64,000 bases of DNA from the NCBI GenBank assembly GCA_945877575.1, contig CAMDUE010000011.1, forward strand, positions 16,353 through 80,352, in the 5' to 3' direction. Below are positions 52,071 to 61,387 of this stretch, one piece after another (the first letter of the stretch is position 1; each line of letters starts with the position of its first letter). This DNA comes from Chitinophaga pinensis (GTDB lineage: Bacteria; Bacteroidota; Bacteroidia; NS11-12g; UBA955). The notes under the pieces are model-generated. The model worked only from the letters and a program-made list of their open reading frames with translations, did not search any database and was not told the origin of the DNA. The translations under genes were made by a program, and so were the position numbers.

Positions 52071-54023
52071 CTAAGATAGCGTTTGATATGCGATGAACGC
52101 TGAGAAATATGCGATGAAACCATAGAGTAAGAACAAAATAATAGACCATTTCCAGGTTCCAGTTTCCTTTTTTAATACTGCAACTGTGCTTACACATTGT
52201 AATGCGAATGCATAGAAAAGCATTAAGCTAATGGCATAAGCAGGTGTATATTGTGAATCGCCTGTAGAGGGATTGATTTGAGCTTGCATTTTTTGCCTGA
52301 TTCCTACTACATCTTCTTCCTCATTTGATTGAAAAAGGGTACTCATAGTTCCCACAAAAACCTCGCGTGCTGCGAATGAAGAAATCAACGCAATGCCTGT
52401 TTTCCAATCATATCCTAAGGGTCTAATTGCAGGTTCAATGAATTTTCCGAGATGTCCTGCATAACTGGCTTCTAATTTTAAGGAGTTTTTGATTTGCAGA
52501 CTATCGGGGTTGCCCTGGGCGGTTTCAATTTGTGCAAGTTTCTCAGCATTCAACATGGCATTTGAGGGGCCATAATTAGATAGAGCCCACAATACCAAAG
52601 ATATGATTATAATGACTTTACCGGCTTCCCCAAGAAAAGATTTACACTTGATCCAAGCGTTGTTCAAAACGGTTTGTAAACGAGGGGCTTGATAGGTGGG
52701 GAGCTCTAATACGAATTCAGAGGTTTCTTTGTTTTTCAGGAAGATTTTAAGAACGATGGCCATGATAATAGCTACGAAAATACCGGCAAAATAGGCTGAG
52801 GTCATTAAGACCGTTTGAGCGTGAAATGGTCCCCAAAAAACGCCCACAGGCACAACCAAGGAAATCAGTAAGATGTAGACGGGCAAACGAGCGCTGCAGC
52901 TCATGAGGGGCACAATCAACATGGTAACTAAGCGCTCTGTCTTGTTTCGGATGTTTCTTGTTGCCATGATCGATGGGATGGCGCAAGCAAATCCTCCAAC
53001 AAGTGGAATGATAGAACGACCGTTAAGTCCTAATTTTCGCATGATTCTGTCAGTCAAGAAACTGGCGCGAACCATGTAACCGCTATCTTCTAATATTCCA
53101 ATTAAGAAAAACAGGATGAAAATCTGAGGTACGAAAATGATAACTCCTTCTAGTCCGCTGATGATTCCGTTACTGACAAAGTTCCCAAGTGTAGTTGTTG
53201 TGGGTAGCCATTGATCAATTTGAGATCTGATTGTGGAGAATGCCCATTCAATTCCCTGCATGGGGAATTCTGCGAGCATGAATACACTTTGGAATAGGGC
53301 GAGCATAACCAATATGAAGGCCATAATTCCCGTGATAGGGTGAGTGAGCACTTTGTCAATTTTTAGGGTGTTGACGGTGCTGAATTTGGTTTTTCGCTTA
53401 ACACTTTTCTTGATGATACCATCAATTTGGTTGTACCTAAGCAGTGTTTCAGCAGATATTCCTTCGGGCTGAGTGCCTTGAATGAACGATTTTAATCGAT
53501 CTGTAAAGTTGGGAGTGTTTTGGATTTTTTGTCCTACAAATGGGTTCAGATTCAATACAGGGCTTATATCTTTATCTTTCCGAGGATTGAATGTAATGAT
53601 TGGAATTCCCAGTTGCGATGACAGCTCTTGAATATCAATTTCGATGTTTCGTCTGAGTGCGGTGTCATGCATGGTGAGAATTCCCGCAGTGGGTATTCCC
53701 AATTCAGCGACTTGTGAAAGCAACAATAAATTGCGTCGTAAGTTTGAGGCATCGAGGATGAAAAATAAAGCCTCAGGTGCTAAAGTGTCTATACCAAGAA
53801 GGTTTTTTACCACCACCTTCTCATAGTCGGTATTGGTGAACAAACTATAAATTCCAGGTAAATCAACTAAGGTAGTTTCTGTATTGTGGAGCTTTCCTTC
53901 GAAAGAATCTACCGTGGTTCCGGGTAAGTTGCTGGTTTTCTGAGAAAGACCCGTGAGCCTATTGAAAAGCGTGGACTTTCCGCAATTGGGATTTCCTATC
54001 AAGGCGATGCGTTTCCACTTCAT
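52071..54023 (-). CDS. feoB: ferrous iron transporter FeoB
   Basis: Fe(II) importer of the inner membrane with a cytoplasmic G domain. The 650 residues begin with the G1 motif GNPNCGKSTLFNRLTG; DLPGIYSL is G3. Two Gate regions follow (GIISGLEGVIIFVPQIFILFFLIGILEDSGYM and the later SFAAREVFVGTMSTLF), with about ten membrane helices. It is shorter than the E. coli protein, mostly at the C-terminus. It lies 6 nt after feoA. Confidence 0.96.
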   Translation of the reverse strand: MKWKRIALIGNPNCGKSTLFNRLTGLSQKTSNLPGTTVDSFEGKLHNTETTLVDLPGIYSLFTNTDYEKVVVKNLLGIDTLAPEALFFILDASNLRRNLLLLSQVAELGIPTAGILTMHDTALRRNIEIDIQELSSQLGIPIITFNPRKDKDISPVLNLNPFVGQKIQNTPNFTDRLKSFIQGTQPEGISAETLLRYNQIDGIIKKSVKRKTKFSTVNTLKIDKVLTHPITGIMAFILVMLALFQSVFMLAEFPMQGIEWAFSTIRSQIDQWLPTTTTLGNFVSNGIISGLEGVIIFVPQIFILFFLIGILEDSGYMVRASFLTDRIMRKLGLNGRSIIPLVGGFACAIPSIMATRNIRNKTERLVTMLIVPLMSCSARLPVYILLISLVVPVGVFWGPFHAQTVLMTSAYFAGIFVAIIMAIVLKIFLKNKETSEFVLELPTYQAPRLQTVLNNAWIKCKSFLGEAGKVIIIISLVLWALSNYGPSNAMLNAEKLAQIETAQGNPDSLQIKNSLKLEASYAGHLGKFIEPAIRPLGYDWKTGIALISSFAAREVFVGTMSTLFQSNEEEDVVGIRQKMQAQINPSTGDSQYTPAYAISLMLFYAFALQCVSTVAVLKKETGTWKWSIILFLLYGFIAYFSAFIAYQTLS

Positions 54024-54029
54024 GCGGAT

Positions 54030-54260
54030 TTATTTAACGCGTTTAACCATGATTTGTGAAGCTTCAGCGAGGCGAAGTCCTAAAATGTAAGAATCAATTC
54101 TATAGGCAACAGGGTCGCCCCCTGGAGCAGTAAATAATTTTTCTATTTCCGTTCCGGGAATGCAGCCCATTTCTGAAAGTTTTTGATGCAAACTGCCTTC
54201 ATTGAGCGACTCTATTTCGTAAGTGCTTTCCAGTTCAATTTCTGCCGCGTTTGTGCTCAT
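54030..54260 (-). CDS. feoA: ferrous iron transport protein A
   Basis: A 76-residue SH3-like cytoplasmic protein needed for FeoB activity. Typical features are LHQKLSEMGCIPGTEIEKL and GDPVAYRIDSYILGLRLAEASQIMV. It is a separate protein here, not fused to FeoB. First gene of feoAB with a full promoter just upstream. I looked for a Fur box but could not identify one with confidence. Confidence 0.92.
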   Translation of the reverse strand: MSTNAAEIELESTYEIESLNEGSLHQKLSEMGCIPGTEIEKLFTAPGGDPVAYRIDSYILGLRLAEASQIMVKRVK

Positions 54261-54267
54261 CCTCTCA

Positions 54268-54275
54268 CAAATTTA
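54268..54275 (-). promoter_or_regulatory. promoter (-33/-7) of feoAB
   Basis: Minus-strand TAAATTTG with TTG at 54296-54298, spacing 20 nt; the -7 element ends 7 nt before the feoA ATG. Confidence 0.6.
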
Positions 54276-54321
54276 GAATGATTTTAAATAACAACCAAGT
54301 GTAAACACAAAGTTCTTAAAA

Positions 54322-57183
54322 TCACTCTACATTTTGTATGACTTTTATCAGCTTATAACGGTCTTTGGTGCTTGATTTGATGATGTCTTTCTCTGAAGGA
54401 TATTCATTCAGCAAATTTTCCCATTCTTTAGACGTGGCTTTTTTGAGCATGCGTTTGAAAACCAATGAATTTTTAACAACTTCAGAATTCCACATTTTTT
54501 GTAAGAATTGAGTGTTTTCCATGCCGGAGGTTTCGTCTGCAAATGGAATGGCTCTGTCGCAAATCTTAAATTGATACTCCTTGTGAAGGTTGCTGTTGAA
54601 TACAGCCAACATCAAGTCGTATTTTTTCTGTGGATTCGTCAATCGGGAAAATTGAACCAATGCTAAATCTCTGCGAACCTTTGGATTTATCTCCGAATTG
54701 CTGACAGTGTTCAATGTGAATTGATAAAGTAGATCGTTGTTTGCGACGCCTTTTACTTTGTTTAAATCATAAAAAATACGGGCATACAAAACTGTTAAAT
54801 TTGAATTGCCCAGTTTTGCAGCACTCTCGATGTCTTCTATGCCTTTTTTGGGATTGCTGTAATATGGGAAAGCAACATCCATTTTGCTCTCCATTTCTAC
54901 GGGTACAAAGTTGTAAAATTCTAGTTTTGATTTAGCAGTGATGTTTGGATTTTGGTAATACGAGGTAATCCAATCCATAAATTTTTTCTGAGTAACTTCG
55001 TTTGCTGGGAACAGGTCTGCCATGGTGTATTTCTCTTCCACTGGTTCTTCTGGTTTAAATACAAAGTCATTAGCAAGAGGCAACCATACACTGCTGATGT
55101 TGCTGTCTTGAAGTCCGTTTAAGGTTTCAGTAATGAATCTTTCCTGGGTTTTGGCTTTCAGTGAAGGCCAATCGGGGCTTTTAGAAAGATTCACTCCAAA
55201 CTGAACATAACTCTTCAACCAATCAACATACATTTGTTTTTGAATGATGTGTGAAGCTTTGATTTCTTGGGAGAATTTCAAATTTTGATAATGGGTTTCA
55301 ATTTCATCTGGGTCAATATCAGCATTTTCTTCTCTTATGAAACTTTTGCCTTTGATGATAAGTGCGTTTGAATAGAATGGGTCTACAAGGTATTGCACCA
55401 ATGTTTCATTGGGGAAATTGATTTCATTCAATTCTTGGTATACGCTAGTGGTAATGGTGGTGTCAATTTTACGACCTTTATCGGTACGAGCAAGGATTTG
55501 TAATTTTAAAAATTTAGATTTTCCGTAACTCAATTGGGTTGGCTCGCCATTGTCTGTAGAGTTGATGATGTTCAACACCGAAGAACCGGTGCTGTTGTCA
55601 AGTGTAACGTACAAGTCTGCTTGTCCTTTAGAAAAATACCAAGTGTTGTAAAAGTGATCCATGTTGGTTCCTGTAACCGTTTCTACGCATTTTTTCCAAT
55701 CGTAAACGTTGGCATTTTTGTAGGCATGGGTAGATAGATATAACTTCATAGAAGCTTTGAAAGCATCTGTACCTATATGGTTTCTCAAGCGGTGTAATAT
55801 ACCAGCGCCTTTATTGTATCTAATATCATCGAATTGATCATCAATCAGGGAGTAATGATGATTTACCAAGGCATTTTTATTGGAAGATTCAGCATCGATA
55901 TCTAAATTTTCGAACATCCAAGCATCAGCGTTGGCCTTGCCGTATTTGTATTCTCTCCAAAGGTATTCTGAGTAATTGGCGAAACTTTCGTTTAGAGTGA
56001 GGTGAGCCCAGCTTTCGCAAGTAACATAATCTCCAAACCAGTGATGGAACAACTCATGAGCAACGTAATCTTCCATGTCGTTGTCAGGGTCATGAAGTCT
56101 TTCGTTGTGAATCACTGCTGTGGTGTTTTCCATTGCGCCGCTCACAAAATCACGAGCAACAATTTGATCGTATTTTGCCCACATGAAAGGTACACCTGTG
56201 AAAGAACTGAAGAACTCAATCATTTCTGGGGTGTTACCAAAAACAGCATTGGCATCTGAGGCGTACACATCTTCTACAAAGTACTGGACAGGAATTTCTT
56301 TATCGAATTTAACGGAGCGATCTTTTACTATTTTCCAATCGCCAATGGCCAGCATGGTGAGGTAAACAGCGTGCGGTTGGTTCATTTCCCATACATCGGT
56401 TTTAGTAGGTTTTGCTGGTGCTCCTGCGTTTGCTGGGTACTGCTCAGTTTGTGATGAAATCTTTGAACCGTTGCTAATGCAAGTGAGCTGGGCAGGATAT
56501 TTTACTTTGATTCTGTGGGTGTGTTTTTGATTTGGGACATCAATGGTTGGAAACCAACAAGAATTAGCTTGTGGTTCGCCTTGTGTCCACATTTGCATTG
56601 GACTAACGGGGTCTTTTCCGTCGGTATTGATGAAGTAAGCACCCTTATCGCTTTTTATGGCCGTTCCGGTTGTTTCTCCCAATTGAAATACTTTTCTATC
56701 TGGGTTTGCTTGATAATCAATGCTGATTTGAACTTTTTGATTTGCAGTGTAATTTTCTTTAAACTTGATGATTAAGTGCAAAGAATCTGAATATCTGAAG
56801 TTTAATTTTTCAGGAGCGGGACCATTTGAAGTGCCATTCTGGCCGGTTAAGCGTACATCAAAGATGTCCATTTTTTTTGCATCCAACACCAAGCTATCTT
56901 GGGAATAGTAATAAGGTTGAAGGGTTAATGTAGCTGTTCCGTTGATGGTGTGTTTTTCAAAGTCTACAGATATATCGAGATCTGTATGGTTTAATGTCCA
57001 AGGTTTATCGGCTGGAGCTTGATAGGGAAGATCCTTGCCTCCTGCGTATAAGATGTTGTTTATGATTTCACCAACTTCTTGACGGGTGAAGATTTGTTTT
57101 TCTCCATCAACCACTGTTTTGGGTCCGCCACAAGCAACAAAAAGTGTCGCTAAAGTGAAGGCGAGGATGTAATTTGTTTTCAT
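54322..57183 (-). CDS. M1-family zinc aminopeptidase, lipoprotein
   Basis: Removes N-terminal residues from peptides. From the ATG at 57183 it is 953 residues with a lipoprotein signal (LFVACG), so it is membrane-anchored in the periplasm or at the surface. The substrate-binding GAMEN motif (VSGAMENTTAV) precedes the zinc site HELFHHWFGDY..LNESFANY (His376, Glu377, His380, Glu399). The C-terminal third is the helical ERAP-like domain. The track's longer start reads into aroE. It starts 2 nt after the aroE stop. Confidence 0.95.
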   Translation of the reverse strand: MKTNYILAFTLATLFVACGGPKTVVDGEKQIFTRQEVGEIINNILYAGGKDLPYQAPADKPWTLNHTDLDISVDFEKHTINGTATLTLQPYYYSQDSLVLDAKKMDIFDVRLTGQNGTSNGPAPEKLNFRYSDSLHLIIKFKENYTANQKVQISIDYQANPDRKVFQLGETTGTAIKSDKGAYFINTDGKDPVSPMQMWTQGEPQANSCWFPTIDVPNQKHTHRIKVKYPAQLTCISNGSKISSQTEQYPANAGAPAKPTKTDVWEMNQPHAVYLTMLAIGDWKIVKDRSVKFDKEIPVQYFVEDVYASDANAVFGNTPEMIEFFSSFTGVPFMWAKYDQIVARDFVSGAMENTTAVIHNERLHDPDNDMEDYVAHELFHHWFGDYVTCESWAHLTLNESFANYSEYLWREYKYGKANADAWMFENLDIDAESSNKNALVNHHYSLIDDQFDDIRYNKGAGILHRLRNHIGTDAFKASMKLYLSTHAYKNANVYDWKKCVETVTGTNMDHFYNTWYFSKGQADLYVTLDNSTGSSVLNIINSTDNGEPTQLSYGKSKFLKLQILARTDKGRKIDTTITTSVYQELNEINFPNETLVQYLVDPFYSNALIIKGKSFIREENADIDPDEIETHYQNLKFSQEIKASHIIQKQMYVDWLKSYVQFGVNLSKSPDWPSLKAKTQERFITETLNGLQDSNISSVWLPLANDFVFKPEEPVEEKYTMADLFPANEVTQKKFMDWITSYYQNPNITAKSKLEFYNFVPVEMESKMDVAFPYYSNPKKGIEDIESAAKLGNSNLTVLYARIFYDLNKVKGVANNDLLYQFTLNTVSNSEINPKVRRDLALVQFSRLTNPQKKYDLMLAVFNSNLHKEYQFKICDRAIPFADETSGMENTQFLQKMWNSEVVKNSLVFKRMLKKATSKEWENLLNEYPSEKDIIKSSTKDRYKLIKVIQNVE

Positions 57184-57185
57184 AT

Positions 57186-57926
57186 TTAAGATTTGAATAT
57201 GTGCCAAGCTTTTTCGGCTTGAATTTCTAACATTAGTTTTCCGTTCATTGCAAAAATGCCGTTTTTTTCGCATTGTTGCATGATTAAAGTTTGTTCTGGG
57301 TTGTAAACCAAGTCAATTAAGGAGCAAGAAGAATCAAATTGTGTCAAGGAAGGCAGGGGAGAAGCATCTATGTTTGGCCACATGCCCACCGGGGTGCAAT
57401 TTACCAATAATGTTTCGGTAAAGTGCTGATCAGGTAGAGTTAAGCCCATGCTCCTACTAACGTAAATAAATGGAATTTCGTGTGCTGTTAAAACTGCGCT
57501 AACGGCTTTTGATGATCCACCGGTGCCAATGATAATGGCTTGTTTTGGTTTCTGGGGAAGTAAATTCAGGGACCCTTCGAAGCCGAAATAATCGGTGTTG
57601 TGCCCGTATAGTTGGGTTTGGTTGTCAATTCGTTCAATTTTGACTGTATTGACTGCGCCAATGGCTTTTGCCTGAGGTGAAATATGGGTTAATAAAGGAA
57701 TGATGTCTGATTTAAAAGGTATGGTGACGTTGAATCCTATTAAATCAGGATGTGAGTGAATGAGGGGGGTGATTTCTTTTATTTCAGATAACGGAAATAG
57801 CGAATATTGACCGTGTAAATATCCTTCGGAAGAAAAAAAACGAGAAAAAATTTGGGGCGAACGGGAGTGTTCAACGGGATTTCCAATGAGTCCGAGCAGA
57901 AAAGGCTGGATTTTGGAAATGGGCAT
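57186..57926 (-). CDS. aroE: shikimate dehydrogenase
   Basis: Reduces 3-dehydroshikimate to shikimate with NADPH in the chorismate pathway. The 246 residues show the substrate-binding GLIGNPVEHSRSPQIF, the catalytic lysine region GFNVTIPFKSDI, AIGAVNTVK, and the Rossmann motif IIGTGGSSKAVSAVL. LVNCTPVGMWPN closes the active site. It lies between a DedA gene (3 nt upstream) and the M1 peptidase (2 nt downstream) in one operon. Confidence 0.95.
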   Translation of the reverse strand: MPISKIQPFLLGLIGNPVEHSRSPQIFSRFFSSEGYLHGQYSLFPLSEIKEITPLIHSHPDLIGFNVTIPFKSDIIPLLTHISPQAKAIGAVNTVKIERIDNQTQLYGHNTDYFGFEGSLNLLPQKPKQAIIIGTGGSSKAVSAVLTAHEIPFIYVSRSMGLTLPDQHFTETLLVNCTPVGMWPNIDASPLPSLTQFDSSCSLIDLVYNPEQTLIMQQCEKNGIFAMNGKLMLEIQAEKAWHIFKS

Positions 57927-57929
57927 TAT

Positions 57930-58577
57930 TTATTTTTTGAATTTGGATTTCACCGCTTGATAGATCATAGGCAGCACAGAGATACCGATGATGCCAAAGA
58001 CCACAGTTTCAAAATGATCTTTAACCCAAGGATGGTTTCCGAGGGCGTATCCTAAGGAAGTAATAGAGGTAACCCAAAGAACGGCACCTGCAATACAATA
58101 GGTCAAAAACTTACCGTAGGTCATGGAACCCATTCCGGCTGCGAAGGGGGCGAAAGTTCTCACGATGGGAACGAAACGCGCCATGATCAGGGTGTACCCG
58201 CCGTGTTTGGCATAAAATTCTTCGGTTTGGGTGAGGTATTCGCGCTTCAGCAATTTCCAATTGAGGTCAAAAACCCGGGTTCCAAAGCGAGAACCTATGA
58301 AATAATTGGTGTTATCGCCCAAAAGGGCCGCGGCAATTAGTAGAGGAATGAGTACAAAAATATTCAACGTATTGTCAAGCGCAGCAATAGAACCAGCGGC
58401 AAATAATAGGGAGTCTCCGGGAAGTAAGGGCATAACCACGAGGCCGGTTTCGGTGAAAACAATGGCGAACAAAATGAGGTAGGTTAAGTTTTTGTAGGTG
58501 CCTACCAAATAAGTGAGTTTCTCGTCTAAATGCAGGAGCCAATCGCTGAAGAAGTCTATGATGCTAAGAATAGTCAT
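57930..58577 (-). CDS. DedA-family membrane protein
   Basis: A 215-residue inner-membrane protein with a VTT/DedA domain. Family members are linked to undecaprenyl-phosphate or lipid flipping and to membrane potential. The signature MPLLPGDSLLFAAGS near residue 52, GSRFGTRVFDL, and the FYAKHGGYTLIMARFVPIVRTFAPFAAGMG stretch with conserved Arg are all present. First gene of the operon with aroE. GAACTTTG, one mismatch from the -7 consensus, ends 4 nt before its ATG. Confidence 0.92.
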   Translation of the reverse strand: MTILSIIDFFSDWLLHLDEKLTYLVGTYKNLTYLILFAIVFTETGLVVMPLLPGDSLLFAAGSIAALDNTLNIFVLIPLLIAAALLGDNTNYFIGSRFGTRVFDLNWKLLKREYLTQTEEFYAKHGGYTLIMARFVPIVRTFAPFAAGMGSMTYGKFLTYCIAGAVLWVTSITSLGYALGNHPWVKDHFETVVFGIIGISVLPMIYQAVKSKFKK

Positions 58578-58625
58578 GAAGCAAAGTTCAGTAATTTACT
58601 TGAAATCACCTTATATTCGCGCAGT

Positions 58626-58742
58626 ATGATGCGAAAATTCTTGTTGATTGTGGCTTGTTTTTTAGTGATTGGAACCATCGTTTCTTGCGGAACTCCTCGT
58701 CCTCGCACCCAGAAGAAGGGTGGGTGCAATTGCGGATTTTGA
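58626..58742 (+). CDS. tiny lipoprotein with C-terminal CNCGF
   Basis: A 38-residue lipoprotein: signal peptide [21 protein letters not shown], then a basic mature part of about 18 residues ([12 protein letters not shown]) ending CNCGF. It is the end of a longer track ORF; the ATG pair at 58626/58629 follows a -7-like TATATTCG at 58612. Its stop overlaps the region holding the ahcY promoter. I do not recognise the family. The Cys-Asn-Cys end could bind metal or form a disulfide. Confidence 0.65.
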   Translation: MMRKFLLIVACFLVIGTIVSCGTPRPRTQKKGGCNCGF

Positions 58743-58744
58743 AC

Positions 58745-58752
58745 TATCTTTG
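58745..58752 (+). promoter_or_regulatory. putative -7 promoter element of ahcY
   Basis: TATCTTTG, exact TAnnTTTG match, 18 nt before the ATG at 58771. It supports that start over the track's 58669. Confidence 0.6.
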
Positions 58753-58770
58753 CAGTTCGAAAGTTCGAAC

Positions 58771-60084
58771 ATGTCTACAGCATCAACCTATATTCCTTAC
58801 AAAGTAAAAGATATCTCACTTGCAGAGTGGGGTAGAAAAGAAATCAAATTGGCCGAAGCCGAAATGCCTGGATTGATGGCATTGCGCGATGAATTCGGTG
58901 CATCAAAACCATTAGCGGGTGCTCGCATTGCGGGTTGCCTCCACATGACCATTCAAACTGCCGTTTTGATTGAAACGTTGGTTGAATTGGGAGCAGATGT
59001 TACTTGGAGTTCTTGTAACATTTTCTCAACTCAAGATCACGCTGCTGCTGCTATTGCCGCTGCAGGTATTCCTGTGTATGCTTGGAAAGGCATGACAGAA
59101 GAAGAATTTGATTGGTGTATTGAGCAAACTTTATTCTTCGGTGAAAATCGTGAGCCTTTGAATATGATTTTGGATGACGGAGGTGATTTGACCAATATGT
59201 GTCTAGATCGTTATCCTGAATTGGTTGCAGGTATTCGCGGAATTTCAGAAGAAACCACCACCGGTGTTCACCGTTTGTACGAGCGTATGGTAAAAGGTAC
59301 TTTGCCTTTGCCTGCAATCAACATCAACGACTCAGTTACTAAGAGCAAATTTGACAACAAATACGGTTGTAAAGAAAGTTTGGTGGATGCGATTCGTCGT
59401 GCTACCGACACTATGATGGCCGGTAAAGTTGCTGTTGTTTGTGGATACGGTGACGTGGGTAAAGGTTCTGCTGAAAGTTTGCGCGGAGCTGGTGCTCGTG
59501 TCATTGTGACTGAAGTAGATCCTATCTGTGCACTTCAAGCTGCTATGGATGGTTTCCAAGTATTGCGCCTTGAAACTGCTATTCCTTTGGTTGATATCGT
59601 GGTTACTGCAACTGGTAACTGCAATATCGTTACTGATAAGCATTTCAAAGCGATGAAAGACAAAACCATCGTTTGTAATATTGGTCACTTCGACAATGAA
59701 ATTGATATGGCATTCTTGAATCAGAATTACGGTTCAACCAAATACACTGTGAAGCCTCAGGTTGATATTTTCAATGTTGACGGACGTGAAGTGATTGTAT
59801 TGGCAGAAGGTCGTTTGGTGAATTTGGGTTGCGCAATGGGTCACCCAAGTTTTGTAATGAGTAACAGTTTCACCAACCAAACTTTGGCTCAAATGGAATT
59901 GTGGATGAATCACGGTAAATACAAGAACGAAGTTTATGTGTTGCCTAAGCACCTAGATGAGAAAGTGGCAAAATTGCACTTGGCGAAAATTGGTGTTGAA
60001 TTGACTGAATTGACTCCTGAGCAAGCTGATTACATTGGCGTGTCTTTGAATGGTCCATTCAAGCGCGACGAATACCGTTACTAA
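58771..60084 (+). CDS. ahcY: adenosylhomocysteinase
   Basis: Splits S-adenosylhomocysteine into adenosine and homocysteine, keeping methylation going. From the ATG at 58771 it has 437 residues: [21 protein letters not shown] and [17 protein letters not shown] form the substrate domain; GVHRLYERM and [15 protein letters not shown] precede the NAD-binding [17 protein letters not shown]; the C-terminal KRDEYRY tail contributes to the NAD site of the partner subunit. Complete and typical. A riboswitch for SAH is not seen. Confidence 0.98.
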   Translation: MSTASTYIPYKVKDISLAEWGRKEIKLAEAEMPGLMALRDEFGASKPLAGARIAGCLHMTIQTAVLIETLVELGADVTWSSCNIFSTQDHAAAAIAAAGIPVYAWKGMTEEEFDWCIEQTLFFGENREPLNMILDDGGDLTNMCLDRYPELVAGIRGISEETTTGVHRLYERMVKGTLPLPAININDSVTKSKFDNKYGCKESLVDAIRRATDTMMAGKVAVVCGYGDVGKGSAESLRGAGARVIVTEVDPICALQAAMDGFQVLRLETAIPLVDIVVTATGNCNIVTDKHFKAMKDKTIVCNIGHFDNEIDMAFLNQNYGSTKYTVKPQVDIFNVDGREVIVLAEGRLVNLGCAMGHPSFVMSNSFTNQTLAQMELWMNHGKYKNEVYVLPKHLDEKVAKLHLAKIGVELTELTPEQADYIGVSLNGPFKRDEYRY

Positions 60085-60091
60085 TCGGTTT

Positions 60092-61387
60092 TCATTGGAT
60101 GCGGTAAGCATCTTTTGAGAGACCAGAAAAATACCGTTGATTGAGTTGATGATTCTTCAACGGATAAGCAAAAGAAGCCCCTCGGAATTCATTTTTTCCC
60201 AGGGGCTTTTTGTTTCTGTTGGATTTTAAATCGTTCAGTGTAGCGCTATCAGATAAACAAAAGGTAACGGGTTTCGAAGAGTTGAGGTGGGTGCTGTAAA
60301 TTAAAGTTTCGTAAGGAATGGCCCACGCTATTCCAAAAACATCGGGGTGAAACTCGTTGTACGATGTGATAATTTTGAGCCCATTTTTAGAAAGGTCTTG
60401 AGCAGTTTGAATTTTTGTTTTTAATTCTTGCAGTCGATGCCTATGGAAATTGGCTTGCTTGACGAGGAAAAAACATCCCCAGAAAAAAACAACGGCAACC
60501 GAATATTGTAGGAGTTTGCTTTTATCTGAATTTATTAACGGCAGCGCGAGAATGAGCCACAAAGGCGCATAACTTTTTTGCATCATCATGCCGGAGTCGC
60601 CTTCTTGGTAAAGATAGGTGATGAAAAATGTGGTGAGTAAAACGGCGGACACATAAATAAATCGTTGTTTGCCTTGAAAAACGACGATTCCGCCTATAAA
60701 AACGACGAGATAAGGCAACGCCCATCCCCCAAAAATAGACATGTAAAAATAGTGCCATCCCCAGCTTTGAAACACGTTTTGAAGGTGAAAGAACTTTTCA
60801 AGAATTTCTGATTCGTAGCCAGAAGCAGGAATGAGGGTGAGTTTAATCAAGGCGGTGGCGGTTAGGCTCAAAAGGTGAAATGGTCTCTGAAAAAGTGAGA
60901 CTGCAATCAGGGCAGGAAGAATTCCAGGGTGTGCCAAATACGCGGTGGTGGCCCACAGGAAAATGAGGGGTTTTCGGGTTTCTAGGGTAAAAAGTCCCCC
61001 GAAAATCAAAGCCAAAATCATTTCGGCGGTGCCTAAGAATTGAAATTCAGGGCCAGTAATGAGAAAGATTCCCAAGAAATAAAAATTCCATTGGGGCTTT
61101 TTGAATTGGGCGGTTGAATACCAACTAGCAGCAAACGCCCAAGCCAATGGAGTGAGTGAAAGTAACGATGCCACGGCTTTTATGGGTAAATGTATATAAA
61201 CCGCGATTTGGGCCGGGAATAGGTTCAAATATTGGGAAAAACGGAAATGTTCTACCGCCGGAAAACGGTTGAGAACATTGAAAAGGGTAAAGGCACTATC
61301 GGCGTAAAGAGTGCGTTCCCAGGTGAAAATGAATGCCAGTAGGAATAGCGATAACCAGACGCTGACTTTAAACTTCCACGAGGTCAT
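60092..61387 (-). CDS. polytopic membrane protein of unknown function
   Basis: A 431-residue protein with about ten hydrophobic segments, no signal peptide apart from the first membrane helix ([16 protein letters not shown]). The overall plan, with a soluble C-terminal tail of about 80 residues, is reminiscent of glycosyltransferases of the GT-C type, but I cannot see their DxD/ExD motif clearly: RTLYADSAF in the first loop is the only candidate acidic site. The ATG at 61387 lies 20 bp inside the 3' end of parE, so the two are co-transcribed. Confidence 0.7.
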   Translation of the reverse strand: MTSWKFKVSVWLSLFLLAFIFTWERTLYADSAFTLFNVLNRFPAVEHFRFSQYLNLFPAQIAVYIHLPIKAVASLLSLTPLAWAFAASWYSTAQFKKPQWNFYFLGIFLITGPEFQFLGTAEMILALIFGGLFTLETRKPLIFLWATTAYLAHPGILPALIAVSLFQRPFHLLSLTATALIKLTLIPASGYESEILEKFFHLQNVFQSWGWHYFYMSIFGGWALPYLVVFIGGIVVFQGKQRFIYVSAVLLTTFFITYLYQEGDSGMMMQKSYAPLWLILALPLINSDKSKLLQYSVAVVFFWGCFFLVKQANFHRHRLQELKTKIQTAQDLSKNGLKIITSYNEFHPDVFGIAWAIPYETLIYSTHLNSSKPVTFCLSDSATLNDLKSNRNKKPLGKNEFRGASFAYPLKNHQLNQRYFSGLSKDAYRIQ

